64,000 bases of DNA. It comes from Lactifluus volemus. Lineage: Eukaryota > Basidiomycota > Agaricomycetes > Russulales > Russulaceae. The notes beneath the pieces are model-generated. The model saw only the letters and a program-made list of their open reading frames with translations. It did no database searches and was not told the origin of the DNA. Positions 54,701 to 63,949 of this stretch are shown here, piece after piece. Location of the stretch: NCBI GenBank assembly GCA_022376515.1, contig WTXI01000030.1:1-64000 (forward strand). The letters run 5' to 3'. The position numbers and the translations under genes are program-made. The first letter of the stretch is position 1, and every line of letters begins with the position of its first letter.

Positions 54701-55053
54701 TCGAATCGCGCGAGAAATTCCATCCATCGCGCCTGTCTGCTGTTAAGTCGGCGCTGAGTCTTGAAGAACTCGAGCGCCTTGTGATCGGTTACAATCTGGA
54801 GTTTCCGTCCTAAGAGTTTGTCTTCCCATTTGAGGAGTGCTTCGAGTATCGCGATGGTTTCCATCTCGAATACTCGGTAGTTTACTTGGGCTGAAGTGAA
54901 TTTCTTTGACATAAAACCAGCGGGGCGACAGGTTTGCCAACTTTCGCCTTGTCCATACATTGCGCCGATTCCTGACGTCGAAGCATCACATACCACCCAG
55001 ATCGGATCTGGGAGTGAGGGATCTATGGGCTTTAAGATCGGGGCTTTAGTCAA
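51736..55053 (-). CDS. Nested element RNase H-integrase polyprotein with a long novel C-terminal region
   Basis: The 1105-codon ORF starts without ATG, at the gag stop (TTG, minus 1 frame). It opens at LTKAPILKPIDP, the sequence that normally follows RT, and gives RNase H (VCDASTSGIGAMYG, FEMETIAILEAL, VTDHKALEFF, GDTNLVADALSR). Integrase follows with its HHCC finger (HQALGHLG, CRTCPVCQTTK) and DDE residues (AMDFVGPF, VSDRDSKF, HPQSDGASERA). After LPKGRAKKLLPKH the usual GPY/F module is absent. Instead about 480 residues follow (for example LVRRGRFQTPEAIAARK, VDLVLGGRDGVLISPI, IGVPLVGKGFQNAHVDGN, YLAQSGVTPNEAEQWRPW) that match nothing I know and keep a clean frame to the end. How it is expressed without an RT reading is unclear. 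Confidence 0.88.
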   Translation of the reverse strand: MTKAPILKPIDPSLPDPIWVVCDASTSGIGAMYGQGESWQTCRPAGFMSKKFTSAQVNYRVFEMETIAILEALLKWEDKLLGRKLQIVTDHKALEFFKTQRRLNSRQARWMEFLARFDFDIIYIKGDTNLVADALSRYYESDQWDERQDAAQYVNADSRLDPEGEDLPWDRYEENRAMSTLHNEPSVPSRPQRQRRAPIRPDEHVSFAPKRRVIEAVEPRQSEAAELAAHKEPDPRPPTEEQPRDDPRAIDSLGHVSDLRPRVEGDQTFLVNVQNGYKQDSLFSKVLRKTEHHKNFDVIDDLIYTHNLAGDRVLCIPAIVHDKRRLTEIILTQSHQALGHLGPQKTSEYIRRHYWWPRIGQDVEQYCRTCPVCQTTKSRTQKIPGLLHSLPIPIRPWESIAMDFVGPFPESGGFNYLWVVICRLTSMVHLVPIRTTIKASELAWTYVREIVRLHGLPHSIVSDRDSKFTSRFWRETHKILGTKLLMSTSFHPQSDGASERAIRSIAQILRALVQPDQRDWSDKTPMVEFAINSAISSSSGFAPFELNCGYIPSINPGLRPEPSSVPGVKHFVNRALQNLSEAHDAIIESRVRQTHHANIRRTHDDTFEAGDLVYVSTSDLSLPKGRAKKLLPKHTEPSMEEAPDIPPAPPQLLSRLQPLDPDTFTVAEAQVVAPTATPISPQCGFPALIPIIHCRADNSLHAPDGLVPLTADGELDFSAYPRYIYATGHISPDGTPNFQTTLVRRGRFQTPEAIAARKTNSRIPFVDLVLGGRDGVLISPIKDPRSQQEITTLFNARDKKPAREYIERVRFTPPELCGSLHSRALDHWTALQIDTIPSDRPEPSPATHPTIWKRWLREKHTADVHFQYIGVPLVGKGFQNAHVDGNRALLACLPLNIKGTAIRNGPLRTNFMSTAAALLGVPRRYEQLISEKQLPIYKTRRSEPYNEKQSRNALNPNIEDIARYLAQSGVTPNEAEQWRPWATAYIEMTLSTYPDGTHTPTLKQARNLARERIADEPALALRSVHVDAPGNYNPIIERSREARRSQLASCGNETDTAVQTPHQPMAESSSPITPYVTPDDFAGTYILDPTQIHGWDDENMRMGPG

Positions 55054-58000
55054 TGTTCAGTGTGCGAGACCTTCCCGTCGGGTGATGCGGGGGTTCGTAC
55101 TCGCGTAGACCGCCTTCGGGAGATCATGAGATCCTCCTGCCCCGATGTCAATGTTGGGACAGTTTCACCCCGATAAGATAATTCATTGCGACTGAAGTCC
55201 ATCACTAATCCATGTTTTCGCATGAAAGGGGTGCCGATGATCATATCATAGCGATCTATATTAACGACGTCTAAGTAGGCGTCGTCATCCTTGATCGGTC
55301 CGAGCCTAAGCGAGGCTCGCGAGCCGAAATTAATTACTGATCTGCTGCCAACGGTACCTAATTGTAGCGCAATCGGGTTTTCCAACTGCATTACTTTTAA
55401 TCTAGCCACACGAGCGAAATCGTGTGTTATCGATACTGTAGTGCTCCCTGAATCCAGGAGAGCGTATGCTTCCAGATCGTTCACTTTAATTAGTGTAGCC
55501 ATACACCTTCGGTCACTGATTGTGCTGCGAGGTCGATCGCTGATTGTGTAAGTCCGACATTGGGCCGATCTGAACTCCCGATCTTTAGATTGATCGTTAT
55601 CGCGCGCAGCAGCTATGCGTTCGATTGTTATCTCGTCGCTGTGCGCGTCATCGGGATGACCATCGGGACGTTGAATTATGAATCTATACGCTGGTATTGA
55701 ATGATCCCGCGACCCACTGTGAGCATCTATAATCCCATCGATCTGGGGTTCTAGAATCTGCCCGGCGTTTTGAGTCGCCAATCCGATCGACTTGTCCGTT
55801 CTAATCTCGCTTAGATTTTCTACTTCCGATGTAGTGTCGGATCGCATCTGAACGTCCTCGTCCTCGTGGGGTAAGGCACTTATCTGTGCAATGAGTGAAC
55901 GGATATTCCTGGTATCAGTGGCCTCATCGGCGTGCCGCGTGGGCGGCGTATAATTCAAACGATGCTCTAACTCGGTACAATACCGAGCTATCCGTCTGCA
56001 ATGCGATTGCAATAGATCGATCTCTCCGTATCTCAAGTCGAGGTCGAGACGATCCAGACTGAGTGCCTCCTCGAGGTCTTTGTACTTTGTGGCGGCACGC
56101 TTGCTAGCCAAACGTAGTGAATCCACCTCCATTGTGAGACGGTGATTCTTGTTTTCTAGTGCAATATTAAGGGCGCTAAGTGCGTTGATGGGTCGCCCTC
56201 GGCTCTCCGTACACGCCATGTCCCATCCGAGGGATACTAGATCACGCTCGAACTTATTTCGAGCCTTCCAGGCTATCGAGTTGTCGCTTTCAAGTGCTTT
56301 TGCGATTATGGTATGCTCTTTGAATGCGATACACACGTCGCATCCGCGTATGTGCGTAACGCTGTACTGTGGGGTGAACTCGAGTGCATCATGAGGCACC
56401 CATGGTGCGCGTTCGTAGCGTGCACGAATTTCATCACGTCGTGATTCCCAATCCGCATCTTCCAGTTGTGGTAGTGGGGTATCGTCGGGAATCTCCTCCT
56501 CATGCATCGCTCGTATGTACTCGGCTTCGGAATCCTCATCTTCCGATGGTATTGCATAACCATCGTACTCCTCATAACCCGTGTGATCTCCGTCGAATTG
56601 TGAGCCGTCAGGGACATCTGTCTGATCGTCCTGATCTGATTGTGATTCTTGTTCGTTGTTATCCCCTGATTCGGGGTTAACGTTATCTGTTTCCCCAGAT
56701 TCTTCTGAGAGCTTATCAGCGTCCGGTTGATCGCCCTCCGATCTGTCATCGATCACTTGCGCCGCAAACAACTGACGCTGAGCTGGTTTCTTGTATTGGG
56801 GGCATTTCGGATTTGTAGCTATGTGTCCGACCTGGCCACACTTGTAACACGTCAGTTTCGAGGTGTCGCCTCTCCCTGTCTGGGGTGTAGGAGTCTGTAC
56901 TGGTTTATGCCCAGATTGTTGGGTCTGCGGCCGTATTTTGTCGCTAGATCGATTGAGTGGCTTTCTGGGAGATTGATTACGATCGCGGGAGTTTCTGTTA
57001 TCTCGCGTGGATCTTTGGGGTGCTCCTGCAATGCCCGGTACTACTGGGGCATTCTGTCCATCAGGTTTGCGTCCTGATCTGAGTGAAGCGAGTGTTTTCT
57101 CGATGTACCCGGCCCTGCTCACTATTTCATCGATAGTGCTATGCTCCGCGGTTATACCCTCATAGAGTGCAAGATGATGCCGGATATCTGCTGGTATGCC
57201 GTTGAGCAGTCTCCTTTTGAATGAGTACTCGTCTGGGTATTGTGCAAGGCGTCCAGCCCACAACAGTAGTTCGCGGTGGAAGGCTGCTACGCCTTCATCC
57301 TGTGAATATTTGATTTGAGCGTATTTACGCACTGCTTGTTGCGCCGTAGCAGTAGTTATAAACGCTCTGAATATGCCTGTAATTACTGATTCGAATGTCC
57401 AGTTGCGGATTATCCGTGTTGGGCGTTCCACTTCATGATTAAACCACCGTTCTGCCTTGCCTTTGAGGCAGGTTCCCGTGATTAGCACGCGGTCTGCGTC
57501 CCTGTCATCCGCTGTGAGGCGGTTGATCTTAAAATGGCGCAGTAAGTTCTGCAACCAATTATCCAATTTATCGAAGTCATCCTCGCCAGCGTATGGCTCT
57601 GGCAGCTTCGCCCGGAGCCCTTTGATCTCCGGGAGGTCGTGCGGAATCCCCGATAAGGATTCCCTGATATGCCGGATCAAGCTGGTAATCATATCGATCT
57701 CATGATCCCTGTGCGGGTGCCCTTGTGCAAGTGCTGCGGGCGCCGGGAGCATATAAGGAGCCGCCAAATTGATTGCTCCGTGTGCCAGGGGTGCCCTTGC
57801 TGCGATGGGTTGTAATCTTGGTTGATCCTGCCTAGCCCTATACCGCTCGGCTGCGTCATGCTGCGCCTGAGGTGCATGCAATGGTCTAAAGTGTTGCTGA
57901 CGTGCTCCAGCCATTCTTTGTGCATAATCCACATCTAGTGCATGTGGGAGCTGGTCTAGTACGATTGGTTGCGGAGAATCCATTCTGTCTGTTACGGGCG

Positions 58001-59114
58001 TGTCGGGTCGCCCGGATATCTGTGACCTGTCCTCATCTTGAGGGTCCTCTGGCGTGTAATGATCTCTCTCAGCCCTCCTTATCGTCCAAGGTGGGGGAAG
58101 GCCTCTCCCTCGAGCGGGTCGGTGCAGTGCTCGAGCTCTCGATTTCCTTACGTCGTCGAGATATCTCTCATGGATCTGAGCTCTCCGCTGCCGGTCCCGA
58201 TCTTCATATGACTCCATTGGTGTCAGTGGTAATTCGGTGGTCTCTCTTTCCACCTTGATCGTAGGCGTTAGGAGCTCTTGTGCACCATGGTGCCCTCCGA
58301 ATTCCGTATGGAGCTCATTTGATCCGCGATCAAAATATATCGCTTGGTCATCTGGTGCGCCCGGTGAAGCCAGGCGTAATTCCTCGTCTGCATATGGGAG
58401 ACCGTAATCTCCCAGTTTCTGTTGCAATCCCCGAAACACATTTCTCGAGAAGTTGGCGTTATTGCTGGCAATCGAGAATCGTTGCTGAATGATTCGTTGA
58501 TCAGCCAGTTGAGTTTCCAGCTCTCGTGCGGCGGTTTCTGCAATCATGCCCCACCTGTTCACGTCTTCCCTTAGAGCCTCAATGTCCCTTTGCAAACGTG
58601 CGGTTTGCGACGACATACTGTGGTCACTTCTCTGTGCGCTACTGGATGCTTCATGGGATATCTCATAGTGCGCGCGTTGTTTCCCCTTGTCCTGTCGGGC
58701 TTCAGGGGTTGGGTGTCTCTCCTCAGTTGCACCGTGACGTGCAATAACACTCATAGGTGTTGTGGACGTTGCGAAGCTCAAAGGGGCAGTTGTAAATGAT
58801 TGTTCTGGCTCAAGCTGAGGTTCGTCCGGCGTTTCGCGGAGTGTACCTCGCTCTGTAGCTTCTGGGATCTGCAGGTGGCTTTCCATTTCGGGGAGCCTTG
58901 GTCCCGAATGTACGTTGTCAACGATTGGGGTTAACTGGGAAGTCTCGGTCGGGGCATGGACCTCTGAGTGCAGTACTGCTCCCTCTGGTTCTCTTTGCGG
59001 TTGCTCCTTCTTAGAAGGGGCGGTCTTAGTCTTCCGCTCATCTGTGTGGCGGGTGGCGGCAGCCTTGGTGGCTGCACGGGTGTTCAATGCGGGAGGGCCT
59101 TTGTTGAAAGACAT
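55050..59114 (-). CDS. Nested element gag-protease polyprotein
   Basis: 1354 residues from the ATG at 59114 (MSFNKGPPALNTRAATK). The first 450 residues are polar, Glu/Arg/Gln-rich with a coiled-coil-like segment. The capsid-type region lies around residues 540-690 (DRVLITGTCLKGKAERWF, RKYAQIKYSQDEGVAAFHRE). A single zinc knuckle, CYKCGQVGHIATNPKC, is near residue 770; it has six residues before the last Cys instead of the usual four. A long acidic stretch follows, then an aspartic protease with ALLDSGSTTVSIT near residue 1220 and MIIGTPFMRKHG after it. The ORF ends DGKVSHTEH at the point where RT should begin. Compared with the outer element, gag is twice as long. Confidence 0.9.
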   Translation of the reverse strand: MSFNKGPPALNTRAATKAAATRHTDERKTKTAPSKKEQPQREPEGAVLHSEVHAPTETSQLTPIVDNVHSGPRLPEMESHLQIPEATERGTLRETPDEPQLEPEQSFTTAPLSFATSTTPMSVIARHGATEERHPTPEARQDKGKQRAHYEISHEASSSAQRSDHSMSSQTARLQRDIEALREDVNRWGMIAETAARELETQLADQRIIQQRFSIASNNANFSRNVFRGLQQKLGDYGLPYADEELRLASPGAPDDQAIYFDRGSNELHTEFGGHHGAQELLTPTIKVERETTELPLTPMESYEDRDRQRRAQIHERYLDDVRKSRARALHRPARGRGLPPPWTIRRAERDHYTPEDPQDEDRSQISGRPDTPVTDRMDSPQPIVLDQLPHALDVDYAQRMAGARQQHFRPLHAPQAQHDAAERYRARQDQPRLQPIAARAPLAHGAINLAAPYMLPAPAALAQGHPHRDHEIDMITSLIRHIRESLSGIPHDLPEIKGLRAKLPEPYAGEDDFDKLDNWLQNLLRHFKINRLTADDRDADRVLITGTCLKGKAERWFNHEVERPTRIIRNWTFESVITGIFRAFITTATAQQAVRKYAQIKYSQDEGVAAFHRELLLWAGRLAQYPDEYSFKRRLLNGIPADIRHHLALYEGITAEHSTIDEIVSRAGYIEKTLASLRSGRKPDGQNAPVVPGIAGAPQRSTRDNRNSRDRNQSPRKPLNRSSDKIRPQTQQSGHKPVQTPTPQTGRGDTSKLTCYKCGQVGHIATNPKCPQYKKPAQRQLFAAQVIDDRSEGDQPDADKLSEESGETDNVNPESGDNNEQESQSDQDDQTDVPDGSQFDGDHTGYEEYDGYAIPSEDEDSEAEYIRAMHEEEIPDDTPLPQLEDADWESRRDEIRARYERAPWVPHDALEFTPQYSVTHIRGCDVCIAFKEHTIIAKALESDNSIAWKARNKFERDLVSLGWDMACTESRGRPINALSALNIALENKNHRLTMEVDSLRLASKRAATKYKDLEEALSLDRLDLDLRYGEIDLLQSHCRRIARYCTELEHRLNYTPPTRHADEATDTRNIRSLIAQISALPHEDEDVQMRSDTTSEVENLSEIRTDKSIGLATQNAGQILEPQIDGIIDAHSGSRDHSIPAYRFIIQRPDGHPDDAHSDEITIERIAAARDNDQSKDREFRSAQCRTYTISDRPRSTISDRRCMATLIKVNDLEAYALLDSGSTTVSITHDFARVARLKVMQLENPIALQLGTVGSRSVINFGSRASLRLGPIKDDDAYLDVVNIDRYDMIIGTPFMRKHGLVMDFSRNELSYRGETVPTLTSGQEDLMISRRRSTRVRTPASPDGKVSHTEH

Positions 59115-59162
59115 GATCCGTAGATTTCCACAATGTAACTCGTGTTTGAGGGTTCAAAAAAG

Positions 59163-60017
59163 TGTAACACTTCCGTACGTAAGCAGACAACTTAGCGTAG
59201 AAAGTGTTGGGGGTATTGGTATAAGATAAGATGAGGAGAGGTGATAATGGAGATGAGATCGCTTGATTCGACTTTGAGGCACCTTAAGAGCACAACACAA
59301 ACAGAACCTGCCAAATCTGCGGTTGATTGTGTATACTACGTAAAGGGTAAAAGTCGCCCCCCATCAAGGAGGGCTCGGGGTATAAGTACATAGCTTCAGT
59401 ATCTAGGTCTGTCAATAAACCAGTCCGATCTGCTTCGATCTTCTAATCATCCTTGTGATAGATTCTTTCGATCGCGTGATCTCACGCGTTCCTTCGTTTC
59501 CAGGGTTCAGCTAAATTTTATTTGATGCAAGGCACTCCGACGGAGTGCGTTGCTGAATCGTAGCGTGCCCCGTCTTGGGTGAGGCATCGTTATTTCTGCG
59601 GTCCCGTTATCTAGGCGAGGCGGGCCGCCTGCATCATTGACGCGGCTGTCTTCGGCTCGGACCGTCCGTGCCGTTGGCGTGATATTTCGTTGAAGGCGAT
59701 CACCTTTTACCGGCTGATCGCCTAGCTACGATTTTTGTCCTTAATGAACTTATTTTATGCACCCTTGATCTGGTGGGTGAAGTTTTCGTTTGATCCACAT
59801 GGCTCATGTGGCCAGCATTCGTATCTCTGTTTAGCCCATGCCCGATATGGGTTTGGGTCGGCCCGGGGGGGCCACTTGAGTCGTCCCGATTAATATATTT
59901 GCTTGGGACCTCCGATCCTAAGCAGGCTCTGTTTCAACGCTCCACTTATGAGACCATCTCATCGTGGGGTAAACTAAATGTATTTGATGCAAGACGTCCA
60001 CTTGGGGCCGTCTTACA
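59163..60017 (-). repeat. Nested element 5' LTR (855 bp)
   Basis: Same length as the left LTR, one substitution (59817). The sequence just inside it (59115-59162) should hold the primer-binding site, but no TGG-initial tRNA complement was recognised there. Confidence 0.95.
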
Positions 60018-61842
60018 GCACAATGGCAGTGAAGGGAGAGGAGAGGAACAAGTGTCTCCATCGTCGCAAACCCCGAATTACCGCCAAAAGCTCTCTATCA
60101 TGGACGTCATACCCCCTCTCAGCTTCGTTCAATGTCTGGGAGTGGTAGCCCACTGGACAGAGCCTCTGTTTGTCGTTTCGTTGGTAGAGGATGGCCCCAG
60201 TGGCATACTGGGACGCGTCCACCTCCATCTCGAAGGGGCGGTCATAGTCAGGTCTTTGGAGGACAGGATCGGACTCTATGATCTGGAGGAGTGCATCCAG
60301 GGCCTTGGTGCACTCATCCGTCCATTTGAATGGTCGTCCCTTCTTCAGTAAAGCAGTGAGTGGCGCCGCAAGATGTGCAAAGTGGGGAATGAATGGTCTC
60401 TGGTACCCCAAAACACCAAGCGTGCTCCGGACCTCTTTCACTGAAGACAAGGTTCGAGGCCATTGAGATAGTCCTTTCCTCTTCGTGGGATCGATGCGGA
60501 TAGTCCCATGTTCCACGCGGATGCCAAGGTAGTCAATGCTGGTCTGCTCAAACTTGCACTTCGACAGTTTGAGGAAGAAGGATTCCTGGCAGAACATCTC
60601 GAGGATTTCTCGGACTATCCTCCTGTGTTCCTCCACATCTCCCCCTGTGGCCACCAAGACGTCGTCCATGTACACAAACACCTTCCCTGGGTAGCGGTTC
60701 ATGATCTTAGCGAAGACCCGATCCATGCAACGCTGAAAGGTGGCTGGAGAGTTCTGGAGGCCGAAGAGCATCACCTTTGGTTGGTATAGGCCAAAGGGAG
60801 TCTTAAACGCAGCCTTCCATCGATCCTCAGGGCGAATCTGGATGTTATGATAGCCCCAACGAATGTCTAGTGCCGTGAAGAGGGTGCGTCCATGCAGCGC
60901 TTCCAGAATTTGCTCAATGCGAGGGATGGGGTACACATCTCGAATCGTCCAACTGTTCACTTCCCTATAGTCCTGGATGGGTCGGAGACTCCCATCTCTT
61001 TTCTTTATAAAGAACCAAGGGGTCAACCAAGGAGAGTTGGACTTTTCGATGAATCCCCACTGCTCATTCTCTTTCAAGAACTTCTGGGTCGCTTCTTTCT
61101 CCTCCCTCGTGAGGGCATAGACTTTACAATTGATGGTAGCTGGGGCGTCCTCCTTCAAGACAATGGCATGATCCTCTGGTCGTGAAGGTGGGAAGCGATG
61201 GGATTTCTCTTCGTCAAAGACGTCCGCATAGTCCCGGTATTGGGGTGGCAGCACCTCGTGCTTTTCCCCACTGGCTACCTGCTCTTGGTGCGCCTTTATG
61301 GCCCATTCCTGGGCCACATTGGTGCGATCAATGCATGCTGGTTCCTTTTCCCTGTCCTTGTATATCTGACGAGGGCGCTGAAACTTCCTCCACTTGGTTT
61401 CGATCCGTACTCCTCCATTCTGCACTTCCCCCTTGGTCCAATCGATGCGAGGATTGAACTCTGAGAGCCAGGGGTGCCCCAAGAGTACACGATCTTTGCC
61501 AAGATTGGTGACATAGAACCGCTGGAGAGTATCCTTGTCTCCTACGACACAGCGAAGAACACAGTACTCCGTGAGTGTCCCAGCTTGGTTCTGGGTTCCA
61601 TCCACATTGTAGACGTAGCGGGGTTGAGGGAGTTTATGAGTGCTGAGCCCCCATCGGCGGACTGTGCGCTGATCAAGGAAGTTTTCCGTGGCTCCACTGT
61701 CGACTAAGGCGACATCTGCGACCGTTTTGTGGACATTTGAAAACGAAATGGGCAAATTCAAAGCATTGGCATTGGCATAGCTAATGTACATTCGTTTCAG
61801 TCCTAAGGCTCGTACCCAGGTCGCGCGGCACGAGCTCTTCAA
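60018..61842 (-). CDS. Chromovirus pol, 5' part: protease, reverse transcriptase, RNase H start
   Basis: Begins in the minus 1 frame relative to gag at a run of five T followed by the gag TGA (gattttTGAag on the coding strand), so it is probably made by frameshifting. Protease: VALVDSGATENFLD and VLLGHPWLSEFNPRIDW. Reverse transcriptase from about residue 240: WFIKKRDGSLRPIQDYREVN, ALDIRWGYHNIQI, LFGLQNSPATFQRCMD, and the catalytic VYMDDVLVATGG. RNase H opens with FEMEVDASQYATGAILYQ and HDRELLAVIRGLRRWRH. The frame is open until the nested element enters at TAIV and continues in register on its far side. RT of this element could in principle serve other elements. Confidence 0.95.
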
Positions 61843-63761
61843 AAATCCTGGGGCGCAGAGTCGGTGGAGTCAACCATATCCTTGATAAAGCGTTCCTTGT
61901 CGTCGTCAGACAACTTCATAAGTCCGTCCATAAGCTGGTCGCGGGTGATTTCCTTTCTTTCTTCTTCGACAGCCCGTACTGCGGCGGGGCGCTGTGCAGG
62001 CTTGCTGTCCTTGTGCTGGCTCTTTTTCTTCTCAGGGCATGAGCTACTTATGTGGCCCTGCCGACGGCAGATAAAACAGCGTCCTTCTGCCCGTAGCTTC
62101 TTCTTTTCTTCAGGTGTAGGCCCCCCTGTGCGAATGGCATCCACATCCATGGCGTCTGAGGGCCGTGGCTTCACTTGTCTGCCCGGCTGGTACCTTCCCA
62201 AGGCCGCAGCAAGGCGTCGGCGGAAGTCCTGGCCTGGCCTGTCTCCAGAGGTGGCTCTGGCTTCGATGTACCTTCCTTGACGCCTCAGGGCCGCTGCCTG
62301 CCATCCCGCCAGAGTGTCGGGCAAGGTGGGTTCAAAATCAATGATCTTCTCGCGGAGGGCTCGCTTCAGCCCATCCTTGAATCGAAGGAGGGTTCCTTGC
62401 TCGTTTGGACCCCACTTGGCGAGAGCGATTAGCGTGTTGAAGTTATTGATGTATGTCTTGAGGTCCTCCCCCTGCATTTCCAGGGCGAGCAGGCTTCCCA
62501 ACGCCTCCTCTCTGGCCACAGTGTTCTCGAACTGTGCTCTGAATGCATTGTCGAAGTTCGTCCAAACCATTTCATCGTTTGGATCGGTGGCTAGGAGGTG
62601 GTGTGGATGCTGCCGCCACATCGCCACTCCATTCATGAGAGGCTGGATGATTCCATCGACCCACTGGTCGACTGCCTTGCCTCGGATCCTTCCTATACAG
62701 GTGAGGACCCGCAGGTAAGGGTTGCTTATGGAGGGGTGGTCCCGGTTCATTTCCCAAAAGACCGAGAAGGCGCGACGGAAACGCGCGAGGTCGTCACGAT
62801 CCCCATTGAAAATTTCAGGGATCGTGCCATAGAGGGCTGAAGGCTGGTGTGGTTGACCACCTGCTGCTTGTCCTCCCGGAGGGGGAGCTCCTCCTCCTCC
62901 TCCGCCTCCTCCCCCGCCTCCACCGCCGCCTCCACCGCCTCCTCCTCCGCCTCCACTTCCTCCCGGCTGTGCCCCAGCCGGAGGTCCTCCTCCAGGTTGC
63001 CCAGAGGAGCTGAATCCTGTGATGCCAGCTAGTGCTGTTGGTGCGGTAATGGCAGTGCTGACTGCAGCTGACCTGATGAACGCACTACCACTAGGCACAC
63101 TAGGATGAGGTTGTGGAGAGGGGGAGAGAGCGGCTGGAAACATGGTGGGGTCTACCAACATTCCAGTGGTTGGGTCTGTCACCATCGACACACTGATGTC
63201 GGAGTATGGCGATTCCATTTGTTTTTGTACTGGGGGCACTTGCAACGTCGAGGTTGGTTCAAGCTGCTGATGAATTCCAGGGGGAACACTGGTCAAAGGA
63301 GTTTGTGCGGCTTGATAGACCGGTTCAAATAATTGTCCACTAGGTGAAAGTGCTTCGGGTCGTTCTGGGGTACTTCCAGATCCTGAGCCTGCCGGTGTCA
63401 AGGACAGTGCGTGTACTGGATAGTCTGGGTGCTGTGGATCACTTGGTTTCCACCAGCCGAGTTCAAATCGTGCGATGTCGTCGTTTGTGATGTATCTCCC
63501 TATCTCTGTCGCGTACGTCTGTTGTTTATCAAACCACTCGACGTGATACCACTTCTGGTTGATAAACTCGATGGGCCCGTGTGGATCTCCTTTGTCAAAA
63601 GCCCAATAGGCACTTTGCTTGGGGTTTTCTTGACGTTCTATCCAAAAGGCGTGCCCAACTACGTGGTCTGGGAGGTCTGGTGCGTCTCTGGTCTCGACTC
63701 TGGAGAGCTTCCCCTTTTCTGAGGTCCAACCAACAGTTATGGAAGCCGTTTTGTCGATCAA
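61839..63761 (-). CDS. Chromovirus gag
   Basis: 640 codons ending DSAPQDF at a TGA. No in-frame ATG is found at the 5' end (the frame opens with TTG after an upstream TAG), so the true start is lost, mis-sequenced or joined from another frame. The N-terminal domain (HVVGHAFWIERQENPKQ, YHVEWFDKQQTYATEIGRY) is followed by a Ser/Pro region and a run of about 24 Gly (62880-62960, a simple repeat). The capsid region has PEIFNGDRDDLARFRRAF and LRVLTCIGRIRGKAVDQW; nucleocapsid has one CCHC knuckle (CFICRRQGHISSSC). It assembles the particle in which reverse transcription takes place. Confidence 0.9.
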   Translation of the reverse strand: MIDKTASITVGWTSEKGKLSRVETRDAPDLPDHVVGHAFWIERQENPKQSAYWAFDKGDPHGPIEFINQKWYHVEWFDKQQTYATEIGRYITNDDIARFELGWWKPSDPQHPDYPVHALSLTPAGSGSGSTPERPEALSPSGQLFEPVYQAAQTPLTSVPPGIHQQLEPTSTLQVPPVQKQMESPYSDISVSMVTDPTTGMLVDPTMFPAALSPSPQPHPSVPSGSAFIRSAAVSTAITAPTALAGITGFSSSGQPGGGPPAGAQPGGSGGGGGGGGGGGGGGGGGGGGGGAPPPGGQAAGGQPHQPSALYGTIPEIFNGDRDDLARFRRAFSVFWEMNRDHPSISNPYLRVLTCIGRIRGKAVDQWVDGIIQPLMNGVAMWRQHPHHLLATDPNDEMVWTNFDNAFRAQFENTVAREEALGSLLALEMQGEDLKTYINNFNTLIALAKWGPNEQGTLLRFKDGLKRALREKIIDFEPTLPDTLAGWQAAALRRQGRYIEARATSGDRPGQDFRRRLAAALGRYQPGRQVKPRPSDAMDVDAIRTGGPTPEEKKKLRAEGRCFICRRQGHISSSCPEKKKSQHKDSKPAQRPAAVRAVEEERKEITRDQLMDGLMKLSDDDKERFIKDMVDSTDSAPQDF

Positions 63762-63949
63762 TCGCCCACTCTTTGCAAGAGGAGCGGTCTCAGTAGCCTA
63801 TAAGTTGTTCACTCTAGCAAGAGGAACAAAAAATTTCTGTGCACTCTGGCACACACTTTCTCGGCCTGAAAAGAAAGTGGGCAACGGTCTGGTTCGTTCG
63901 GGGTACACTTCTTATGACGAAGAAGTGGAGGGGTAGGAGCTTCAGCTTA
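63762..63949 (-). other. Chromovirus 5' untranslated region
   Basis: Between the 5' LTR and gag. The bases next to the LTR (taagctgaagctcctacccc on the coding strand) do not show a TGG-initial primer site that I recognise. Confidence 0.6.

Larger units (their letters stand above)
50746..60017 (-). mobile_element. Nested Ty3-type LTR element lacking a reverse transcriptase domain
   Basis: 9,272 bp with 855-bp LTRs (50746-51600, 59163-60017) that differ at one base (51400 G, 59817 A), and a perfect 5-bp target duplication GCACA (50741-50745, 60018-60022). Purine tract atgggggaggg precedes the left LTR on the coding strand. It encodes gag-protease then RNase H-integrase plus a long C-terminal extension. 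No YxDD or other RT motif lies between them. The near-identical LTRs indicate a recent insertion, so the element was probably mobilised with help from another RT. Confidence 0.93.

Noticed and set aside
56306..58543. Additional ORFs in other frames inside the nested gag
   Set aside because: They are shadows of the 1354-residue gag-protease frame, which carries capsid, knuckle and protease motifs.
62747..63032. Glu/Ala-rich and Ser-rich ORFs near 62.9 kb
   Set aside because: They are alternative frames of the Gly-encoding simple repeat in gag.
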